Source of the DNA: Campylobacter concisus
GTDB taxonomy: Bacteria > Campylobacterota > Campylobacteria > Campylobacterales > Campylobacteraceae
Reading direction: 5' to 3'
Assembly (NCBI RefSeq): GCF_003048535.1
Contig: NZ_PIRQ01000006.1
Coordinates: 1-64,000 of the forward strand
DNA length: 64,000 nucleotides
The translations under genes and the position numbers were made by a program. The notes under the pieces were generated by a model. That model was not told the origin of the DNA. It saw nothing but the letters and a program-made list of their open reading frames with translations, and ran no database searches. Below are positions 27,472-34,326 of the stretch, in pieces; the stretch's first letter is position 1; the number at the start of each line of letters is the position of its first letter.

Positions 27472-28242
27472 CTAGTTATCTTTTGGCTCGTATTTGACCG
27501 CATAGTCAAATTTTGGCTTACTTAGGCTAAACTCAAAGCTATCTCTATCGACCGAGCCAACGCAGTAATGGCTATCATAAAGGCGAAGCAAAAACTCCGC
27601 CATCTGCTCGCTCGTATGATACTTTTTAAACGCTTTGTCGTAGTCGTAGTTCTCTTTGCTAGTTGCCACCATGCCAAATTCTGTCTTTGTGGCAGCTGGG
27701 GCCAGCACTTTTGCTTGCATCTTTGCCTGCTTATCTTGTGCTAGTTCGTGGTAAAGTCCCTCACTAAAGGCACTTACGAAAAATTTGCTAGCGCAGTACG
27801 TGACGGCGTTTGACACTATATTGTAGCCGCCTATCGAAGAGATATTTATAAGCTGCGTATTTTTGTCTTTATACTTTTTCGTAAAGAGCGTTGAGAGCGT
27901 GACAAGGGAGATGATGTTTAAATTTATCATCTGTGTGATTTTTTCTAAATTTTGCTCGCCGACCTTGTTGTAGTCGCCAAAGCCAGCATTGTTTATAAGC
28001 GCTTTTAGCTCAAATTTTTCTAAATTACGCCAAAGAGAGAGGACGTTTTCTTGCTTTGAAAGGTCGCAAAGCTCTATCACCACATCGACATCTGCAAATT
28101 TAGCTATCTCGCTTTTTAGCTCCTCTAAAAGCTCGCCACGCCTTGCGATAAGGATCAAATTCTCCCCACGCCTTGCAAATGCCTTTGCCGCAGCCGCTCC
28201 TATGCCTGAACTTGCTCCAGTGATGGCGATGTATCTTTTCAC
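27472..28242 (-). CDS. short-chain dehydrogenase/reductase
   Basis: The 256-residue protein is a classical SDR. The cofactor loop TGASSGIG is at residues 7-14, NNAG follows near residue 87, and the catalytic pair is Y-C-A-S-K near 150, with Ser in NISSIGG. NAD(P)H-dependent reduction of a carbonyl in the cytoplasm is expected; the substrate is unknown. Its ATG overlaps the preceding NAD(P)-binding gene by four bases, so the two are coupled. Confidence 0.88.
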   Translation of the reverse strand: MKRYIAITGASSGIGAAAAKAFARRGENLILIARRGELLEELKSEIAKFADVDVVIELCDLSKQENVLSLWRNLEKFELKALINNAGFGDYNKVGEQNLEKITQMINLNIISLVTLSTLFTKKYKDKNTQLINISSIGGYNIVSNAVTYCASKFFVSAFSEGLYHELAQDKQAKMQAKVLAPAATKTEFGMVATSKENYDYDKAFKKYHTSEQMAEFLLRLYDSHYCVGSVDRDSFEFSLSKPKFDYAVKYEPKDN

Positions 28243-28880
28243 TTCGCGTACTCCATCGGACTATAAATTTTCACACCATCGCTGTGGTCATCTTGCGCTA
28301 CTTGCACGATCACTTTAGCGATGTCAGCCGCCCTCATCGGACGATACTCGTCAAAAAAGCCTTTTGGGATAAATTTAAACGCCTTTATAGCTAGATACTC
28401 GCCAAGTCTAAAGTCCTTTCTCTCAGCCTCGATAAGTGGCAGCCTAACGACGTGAAATGAGCTATATCCAAGCTCTTTTATCTTTGCTTCTGCTTGGCCT
28501 TTTGCCTTTAGGTAAAATGAGCCTGACTTTCTGCTAGCACCTGCAGCTGAGAGTAAAACAAAGCGTTTTGCGCCGCACTCCAAGCCAAATTTGGCAAAAT
28601 TTAGCGGATAGGTCACATCGACTTTGTAAAACTGCTCCTTGTGCTTTGCCACCTTCATCGTCGTGCCAAGCGCGCAAAATACATCATCAGCGATAAATGG
28701 CACCTCATCTTTAAAATCATCAAAATTTACTATCTTTACTTCAAGCTTTTCATGGGTAAATTTTAGCTCGTGCCTAGCAAGGGCGATAACCTTACTATAA
28801 TGCTCGCTCACGCATAAATTTTTTAAAATCTCACTTCCCAAAGCACCGCTAGCTCCAGCTATAAGGGCGATCTTTTTCAT
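28239..28880 (-). CDS. NAD(P)-binding Rossmann-fold oxidoreductase (atypical SDR)
   Basis: The 213-residue protein begins KKIALIAGASGALGSEIL, a GxxGxxG dinucleotide loop (about 8-14). VLLSAAGASRKSGSFYLKAKGQAE near the middle holds the S and K-x-x-G-x-A-E pattern of the HTATIP2/YbjT-like atypical SDRs (residues about 108-131). It is shorter than classical SDRs and lacks the YxxxK motif. It is the first of a coupled pair with the SDR that overlaps it. Role unknown; redox handling of small carbonyls or sensing NADPH are the family options. Confidence 0.8.
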   Translation of the reverse strand: MKKIALIAGASGALGSEILKNLCVSEHYSKVIALARHELKFTHEKLEVKIVNFDDFKDEVPFIADDVFCALGTTMKVAKHKEQFYKVDVTYPLNFAKFGLECGAKRFVLLSAAGASRKSGSFYLKAKGQAEAKIKELGYSSFHVVRLPLIEAERKDFRLGEYLAIKAFKFIPKGFFDEYRPMRAADIAKVIVQVAQDDHSDGVKIYSPMEYAK

Positions 28881-28909
28881 ATCTTTCCTTTGTAAAATTT
28901 AGATAAATT

Positions 28910-30055
28910 CTATCTCGCTAAGGCAAAAATTTCACTTATTGCCTCTTTTGTATAAATTTGCTCTAGTCCCCTGCCCTTGGCGTAGTCATAAACTAGCGCC
29001 ATGATTTCGTCCAAGTTTGACTCATCGACTCCAATTTCGATGAGACTTGTTGGCGTGCCAATCTTGCTAAACCACTCTTTAAGCTTTTCAATAGCCTCGT
29101 CTGCGTCATCCACGCCAAAAATTTCTTTGCCAAAGCGCTTAAATGCCTCTAAATTTCTACTCTTATACCACTTCATCCAAGCTGGCATGACCACACTTAG
29201 CCCAGCTCCATGAGCGCAATCAACCACCGCTCCTATGGCGTGCTCGATCATGTGATTTGGATAAGAGTAGCCAGCTGTGCCAACGTAAGTTAAGCCATTT
29301 AGAGCCATCGTAGCAGCCCAGGCAAACTCGCCTCTAGCGTCGTAATTACTTGGCTCTTTTAGCAAAATTTCTGTTGTTTTCATGACGGTTTTTATGTTTG
29401 CTTCGATGTATAAATTTATGATCTCAGGCTGAATGCTCGCTGTAAAGTAGCCCTCGATGCTATGAGCGATAATGTCGGAAGCCGAATAGACCAAATACTC
29501 CTTGCTTACACTTGCTTGAAGTAGTGGATTTACCACCGATACTTTTGGGTAAAGACAAGCTCCGTGCATAGCAAATTTCTGTTTCGTGGCTTCGTTTGTG
29601 ACGACCGAGCCGCCGTTCATCTCTGAGCCAGTTGCTGCAAGCGTTATGATGTCAAAGATCATAAGCGCTTCGCTTGGATCTTTACCGGTAAAAAAGTCCC
29701 AAACGTCACCATTATATTTAACTCCAGCAGCCACAGCCTTGGCGCTATCAAGCACCGAGCCACCGCCTATTGCTAGCACGCTATCGACGCCTTGCTTTTT
29801 AGCTAAATTTATAGCCTCATTTACCTTGCTTAGCACTGGATTTGACTTCACGCCACCGATCTTGCAAAACTCGATGCCATTTGCACTTAGGCTCTTTGCT
29901 ACGACATCAAAAAGGCCATTTTTTATGATCCTATCGCTGCCATAGATGATAAGCGTCTTTTTAACGCCAAATTCTTTCATATATCTGCCGATATTTTGCT
30001 CTTTATCTTTGCCAAATTCTATTTTTGTAGGGTTTAAAAAGCTAAAATTTTGCAT
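28910..30055 (-). CDS. iron-containing alcohol dehydrogenase
   Basis: The 381-residue length and motifs fit the Fe-ADH family close to butanol/YqhD-type dehydrogenases. The nucleotide-binding GGGSVLDSAKAVAAG is near residues 97-111. Metal ligands are in DIIAHSIEGYF (Asp and His near 193-197) and in NHMIEHAIGAVVDCAHGAG (His near 263 and 277). It would interconvert aldehydes or ketones with alcohols using NAD(P)H in the cytoplasm. It heads the minus-strand block of oxidoreductases and esterases, 29 bases before the next gene, and starts after AAGGAGAAACT. Confidence 0.92.
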   Translation of the reverse strand: MQNFSFLNPTKIEFGKDKEQNIGRYMKEFGVKKTLIIYGSDRIIKNGLFDVVAKSLSANGIEFCKIGGVKSNPVLSKVNEAINLAKKQGVDSVLAIGGGSVLDSAKAVAAGVKYNGDVWDFFTGKDPSEALMIFDIITLAATGSEMNGGSVVTNEATKQKFAMHGACLYPKVSVVNPLLQASVSKEYLVYSASDIIAHSIEGYFTASIQPEIINLYIEANIKTVMKTTEILLKEPSNYDARGEFAWAATMALNGLTYVGTAGYSYPNHMIEHAIGAVVDCAHGAGLSVVMPAWMKWYKSRNLEAFKRFGKEIFGVDDADEAIEKLKEWFSKIGTPTSLIEIGVDESNLDEIMALVYDYAKGRGLEQIYTKEAISEIFALAR

Positions 30056-30129
30056 AGTTTCTCCTTATTAGTTTTAATGATTATAGTTTTGCAAAGCAAA
30101 AATTTTTGTTAAAAATAATGAGTAGAAAT

Positions 30130-30804
30130 TTAAAAGTTTCTTAGTTTGATAGGAAGTTTCGAGATGATTTTTTTCGGATCAAAGCTATTTTTAGCATCAA
30201 CCAAATTCCCAAAATTTTCACCTGTGCTAAGGAATTTTTGCAAATAATAATTGCCTCTATATCCAAGGTCATAAAGAATTTCAGACATCAAAGAAATATC
30301 TATTTCGTTTAGAAAGTCTGCATGCACGGTTGTTCTTACTTCAAAATCAAAATTTATCTCAAGCAGATATTTTAGCGTGCTAATAAATTTTTCATATAAA
30401 TTTGAGCCAGTTATGCCCGTAAATTTCTCTTTTGGCGCTTTAAAATCAAGTGCGATATAGTCAATCAGCCCTTCGCCTATCGCCTCTTTTAAAATCTCAA
30501 TATGAGAGCCATTTGTATCGACCTTTAGGCAAAAATTTCTTGACTTGACCTCTCTTGCAAGTTTTAAAAACAAAGGATTTGCCGTGCATTCGCCACCGCT
30601 AAAGACGATGCCGTTTAGCTTACCTATACGGCGGTCCAAGAAATTACAAACCTCAGCCATTTCTATATTGCCATTTGAATTTACAACTTCTATATTGTAG
30701 CAATACACGCATCGCATATTACAGCCTGCAAACCAAACTACTGCAGCCACTTTGTCTGGATAATCAAGCGTAGTAAATGGCGTTATACTAAAGACTTTAT
30801 GCAA
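30130..30804 (-). CDS. nrdG: anaerobic ribonucleotide reductase activating protein (radical SAM)
   Basis: NrdG uses S-adenosylmethionine and a [4Fe-4S] cluster to place the glycyl radical on the class III ribonucleotide reductase. The 224-residue protein shows the radical SAM triad at Cys28, Cys32 and Cys35 (CNMRCVYC) and SGGECTANP near residue 70. The start is TTG at 30804. It follows the glycyl-radical peptide gene after 84 bases that include a hairpin, so its expression may be partly uncoupled. The enzyme works only without oxygen. Confidence 0.9.
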   Translation of the reverse strand: MHKVFSITPFTTLDYPDKVAAVVWFAGCNMRCVYCYNIEVVNSNGNIEMAEVCNFLDRRIGKLNGIVFSGGECTANPLFLKLAREVKSRNFCLKVDTNGSHIEILKEAIGEGLIDYIALDFKAPKEKFTGITGSNLYEKFISTLKYLLEINFDFEVRTTVHADFLNEIDISLMSEILYDLGYRGNYYLQKFLSTGENFGNLVDAKNSFDPKKIISKLPIKLRNF

Positions 30805-30826
30805 ATTTATGGACCTTTTGAGATTT

Positions 30827-30852
30827 AAAAGGCACAGAAGATTGTGCCTTTT
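30827..30852. terminator. hairpin between the glycyl-radical peptide gene and nrdG
   Basis: AAAAGGCACA and TGTGCCTTTT form a perfect 10-bp stem around GAAGAT, flanked by A and T runs on each side. It can act as a terminator or attenuator in both directions and lies inside the nrdD-nrdG series on the minus strand. Confidence 0.7.
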
Positions 30853-30888
30853 TATTTGAGTTTTTTATATTTTTATTGGCTGCGGTGA

Positions 30889-31059
30889 TTATCTTTTGCA
30901 GCAACTTGCGTATTCATCAAATTTAATACGCTCTTTATGCTCACCTTTTTTACCAAGGTTAAAGCTCTCAACTGGGCGATGATAACCCATAACACGAGTA
31001 TAGACTACGCATTTTGTACGTTTGTCTTGTACTTTTTCTAAAATTTCTTTTTCTGTCAT
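30889..31059 (-). CDS. separate glycyl-radical domain of class III ribonucleotide reductase
   Basis: A 56-residue protein, ATG at 31059 with GGAGAGGAAA upstream, contains YTRVMGYHRPVESFNLGKK. This matches the C-terminal glycyl-radical tail of NrdD enzymes (pattern R-V-x-G-Y-x-R-P-V-x2-(F/W)-N-x-G-K), with Gly25 as the radical site. The large NrdD gene ends 10 bases upstream, in a different frame and after its own zinc-finger tail, so this is a true split rather than a simple stop mutation. The two proteins must meet for activity. The C-terminal CCKR adds two cysteines of unknown use. Confidence 0.8.
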   Translation of the reverse strand: MTEKEILEKVQDKRTKCVVYTRVMGYHRPVESFNLGKKGEHKERIKFDEYASCCKR

Positions 31060-31069
31060 TTTCCTCTCC

Positions 31070-33172
31070 TTATTTGGAATTGTTTTTCTCTTTTTCTATT
31101 AATTCTGCATCACAAAGCGGACAAAATTCATGCTCTCCAGCAATGTATCCATGCTTTGAACAAACGCTAAATACTGGCGTTATCGTGATATATGGAAGCT
31201 TATAATTTGAGATTATGCTCTTTACAAGCTCCTTGCAAGCTTTAGGTGAGCTGATCCTTTCTTTCATATAAAGGTGAAATACTGTGCCACCAGTGTATGA
31301 AGTCTGAAGATCATCTTGCAAATCAAGCGCCTCGTAAGCATCATCTGTAAAATTTGCTGGAAGCTGAGTTGAGTTTGTATAGTAAATATTCTCCCCAGCA
31401 CCTGCTTGGATGATGTCCGGATAGCGCTTTTTATCCTCTTTAGCAAAGCGGTATGTTGTGCCTTCAGCTGGAGTCGCCTCAAGGTTGTATAAATTTCCAG
31501 TCTCTTCTTGAAATGTCCTTATCTTGTCGCGCAAAAACTCGACCATCTCAATAGCAAAATCACGTCCAAATTTTGTTGAGATATTCTCCTTATCATTTGT
31601 GAAATTTCTAAGAAGCTCGTTCATGCCATTTATACCGATCGTGCTAAAGTGGTTGTTAAAGTGCTTTAGATATCTAGCCGTATAAGGATAAAGCCCTCTG
31701 TCATACATCTCTTGGATAAATTTGCGCTTCTTTTCAAGTGTTGATTTAGCAAGTTCTAAAAGATAGCTAAGCCTGTTATAAAGTGCGACTTTATCGCCTT
31801 TGAAGTTGTATCCTAGGCGAGCTAAATTTATAGTAACGACGCCAATCGAGCCTGTCATCTCAGCACTACCAAAAAGACCACCACCTCGTTTTAAAAGCTC
31901 TCTTAGATCAAGCTGCAAGCGGCAGCACATAGAGCGAACATGTCCTGGTTTGTAGGCTTTTTCGTTTTCTATCTTGTTGCCATTTTCGTCATAAGTGTAT
32001 TGTGAGCCGATAAAATTTTGAAAGTAGCTTGAGCCCATTTTGGCGGTATTTTCAAAGAGTACATCCGCCACTTCGCTATCCCAATCAAAATCCTCTGTAA
32101 TATTTACCGTTGGTATCGGAAATGTAAAAGGCTGCGAGCACTTATCGCCAGCTGTCAAAACCTCATAAAATGCCTTATCTATGCGTGCCATCTCAGGCTC
32201 GAAGTCCTTGTAGGTCATATCGATCAAATTTTTCCTGCCACGCTCGTTTGCTTTTTTCAAAATTTTCTCGTCTTTTACGTTTGTAAAAAGGTGTATATCA
32301 TCACTCGTTGGGATCTGATCTCTTAGGTCGCTTGGGCAGGTGATGTCTATTGTTACGTTTGTAAATGGACTTTGTCCCCAGCGTGCAGGAACGTTTAAGT
32401 TAAAAATAAAACTCGTGATCGCCTTTTTGATCTCGGCGTCACTCAGATCGTCTTTAAAAACATAAGGCGCAAGGTAGGTGTCAAAGCTAGAAAACGCCTG
32501 AGCACCAGCCCACTCGCTTTGCAAAATTCCTAAGAAATTTGCCATTTGATAGAGCGCTTCTCTAAAGTGCTTTGGCGCCCTGCTCTCGACCCTACCGCGA
32601 ACGCCGTTAAAGCCTTCATTTAGTAAGGCTCGCAAGCTCCAGCCAGCACAGTATCCTGTAAGGCAGTCAAGGTCGTGGATGTGGTAGTCGCCATTTCTGT
32701 GCGCTAGGCCCTCTTCTTTGTTATAAACGGCGTCTAGCCAGTAGTTTGCGATGACTTTACCAGCGGTGTTGTTGATGAGTCCTGCGTTCGAGTAGCTGGT
32801 GTTTGAATTTGCAGAAATTCTCCAGTCGGTGCCGTTTATATACTCATTTATCGTTTGAGTTGAATTTATATAAGTCGTATCGTCATTTAGGCCTAAAATT
32901 TGCTCACGTTGAAGCTTATGCGTGTGGCGGTAGAGCATAAAGCTCTTTAAAACGTCGAAATATCCACTATTAAATAGCTCTTTTTCGATCGCATCTTGGA
33001 TGTCTTCGACTGTTATCGCACTTGATTTTTGAAAGATATCTTGGACAACATTTGTAAAAACTTTCTCATCATAAGCTAAATTTTCGCTAGCAAATGCTTT
33101 TTTTATCGCATCTACTATCTTATATGCTACAAATTCTTGTCTTGTGCCATCTCTCTTCAAAATCTCACGCAT
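31070..33172 (-). CDS. nrdD: anaerobic ribonucleoside-triphosphate reductase, large part lacking the radical tail
   Basis: NrdD reduces ribonucleoside triphosphates in anaerobic cells. The 700-residue protein has an N-terminal ATP cone (about 3-95, REILKRDGTRQEF) and the ten-stranded barrel core (about 120-660) with the thiyl-site region CLTGYCAGWSLRALL. Near the end, SVCSKHGYIAGEHEFCPLC is the zinc-binding knot. It stops there: the glycyl-radical segment that normally follows is encoded by the next small gene. Nothing else is missing from the core. The gene is preceded by an AT-rich 239-base spacer. Confidence 0.92.
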   Translation of the reverse strand: MREILKRDGTRQEFVAYKIVDAIKKAFASENLAYDEKVFTNVVQDIFQKSSAITVEDIQDAIEKELFNSGYFDVLKSFMLYRHTHKLQREQILGLNDDTTYINSTQTINEYINGTDWRISANSNTSYSNAGLINNTAGKVIANYWLDAVYNKEEGLAHRNGDYHIHDLDCLTGYCAGWSLRALLNEGFNGVRGRVESRAPKHFREALYQMANFLGILQSEWAGAQAFSSFDTYLAPYVFKDDLSDAEIKKAITSFIFNLNVPARWGQSPFTNVTIDITCPSDLRDQIPTSDDIHLFTNVKDEKILKKANERGRKNLIDMTYKDFEPEMARIDKAFYEVLTAGDKCSQPFTFPIPTVNITEDFDWDSEVADVLFENTAKMGSSYFQNFIGSQYTYDENGNKIENEKAYKPGHVRSMCCRLQLDLRELLKRGGGLFGSAEMTGSIGVVTINLARLGYNFKGDKVALYNRLSYLLELAKSTLEKKRKFIQEMYDRGLYPYTARYLKHFNNHFSTIGINGMNELLRNFTNDKENISTKFGRDFAIEMVEFLRDKIRTFQEETGNLYNLEATPAEGTTYRFAKEDKKRYPDIIQAGAGENIYYTNSTQLPANFTDDAYEALDLQDDLQTSYTGGTVFHLYMKERISSPKACKELVKSIISNYKLPYITITPVFSVCSKHGYIAGEHEFCPLCDAELIEKEKNNSK

Positions 33173-33393
33173 TACTCGCTCTTTCTTCTAAATTTTTCAA
33201 TATAAAGTTTAAAAGTATAGGACAAGAAAGCTTAAATAATAGATAACTATTTTATTTTGTTTAATAATATTTATCAAAAAATATAAAATTTTAAAGACTT
33301 TTCTTAAAGGATAAATTTACGTTATTTAGCATATATAATGTATATTATTATTTTTTATATTAATTAAAAATATTAATTATTTTTTATAATATA

Positions 33394-33424
33394 ATAAAAC
33401 AAAACTACTACTATTGTAGTTTTG
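33394..33424 (-). terminator. terminator overlapping the stop codon of the HEPN-like gene
   Basis: CAAAACTAC (33400-33408) and GTAGTTTTG (33416-33424) pair perfectly over 9 bp; the gene's TAG lies in the loop. On the minus strand GTTTTGTTTTATTATA follows. The rest of 33173-33393 is very AT-rich with a direct repeat ATATTAAT and holds no gene. Confidence 0.65.
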
Positions 33425-34250
33425 TATCTCTTTGTTTTTTTAAATCTAAAATAGCCATTTTTAAAACTTGAAAAGCAACTTTAGCTGTTTGATCGTCGGG
33501 TTTAAAATTATTAGCTAACTGCTCCATGGGATGTATATAGTTTCTAAAATTTCTTAGTTCATGTGAAAATTTTTTAGTATCTTGAGATAGTAACTCAATA
33601 CCGCCAGATACATCTATCATTTCTGATAGTTTCCAATCTTGAAAAGGTTTTACTTTGTCAGTTTTGTCTTTTGGCGATTGGCTATATGTATTAAATTGTT
33701 TTGGATTTTTTAGCATATAGCTCAATAAAAGACATTCTAAGACGCTTCCGCATAGTATAATTGCCGACATATATGCACCAATGTCCAAACATTTATCTAT
33801 CTCCAGCATTCTATGCTCCAAGACCTTTTCCAAACCAAGGTCTAAAGATAAATCTTTAATATTGATATCGTCAAATTTTATCTTTAATAATTCGTCCCTT
33901 GAATCTATAGTATTTTTAATGCCAAGAAGCCTGTTTGTAATTTTTACGCATTCATTATAGATTTTTTCGTTAAATTTAATCTTTCCGCTATCAACATTAA
34001 ATTTATAGCGTTCTAATAAACCTTTTAATACTCTTCCATTTACTGAGTCACTTTCAGTTTGCCAAAAGACTCTTAACTTTTTGGCTTTAGAGCCTCCGTA
34101 GATTTGATATTTTATATCATGTATGTCAATGCCGGTGATATTTTTTATAAATTCATAGAAAGTTTGATTACTAAAATCTAAGACATAGCCAGTATCCATT
34201 TCAAAAAGCGTTTCTAAATATCTTTTTTCAATATCTGTTAAACTAGACAA
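33411..34250 (-). CDS. HEPN-domain-like protein with AbiJ-type N-terminus, possible stand-alone defence gene
   Basis: The 279-residue protein starts with TTG (34250) behind AAAGG. The N-terminal part (about 1-85) contains TFYEFIKNITGIDIHDIKY and GGSKAKKLRVFWQTESD, a pattern I associate with N-terminal domains of AbiJ-like abortive-infection proteins. The C-terminal half is helical and carries R233-x6-H240 in LRNFRNYIHP, the R-x4-6-H signature of HEPN ribonucleases. No antitoxin gene is adjacent. It sits between nrdD and nrdA, is more AT-rich than both, and has its own terminator, all consistent with a mobile accessory gene. Defence by RNA cleavage is an inference; a structural HEPN protein is possible. 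Confidence 0.55.
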   Translation of the reverse strand: MSSLTDIEKRYLETLFEMDTGYVLDFSNQTFYEFIKNITGIDIHDIKYQIYGGSKAKKLRVFWQTESDSVNGRVLKGLLERYKFNVDSGKIKFNEKIYNECVKITNRLLGIKNTIDSRDELLKIKFDDINIKDLSLDLGLEKVLEHRMLEIDKCLDIGAYMSAIILCGSVLECLLLSYMLKNPKQFNTYSQSPKDKTDKVKPFQDWKLSEMIDVSGGIELLSQDTKKFSHELRNFRNYIHPMEQLANNFKPDDQTAKVAFQVLKMAILDLKKQRDTKLQ

Positions 34251-34326
34251 AATAAGTACCTTTGTTTTTAATATGGATATGGAAAGATACCTAAGGTAAA
34301 AATATTCATAGGTATCTAATTAAATT

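Noticed and set aside
33310..33400. AT-rich repeats upstream of nrdD as a possible att site or operator
   Set aside because: The repeats are short and of very simple sequence; no matching copy flanks the HEPN-like gene on the other side.
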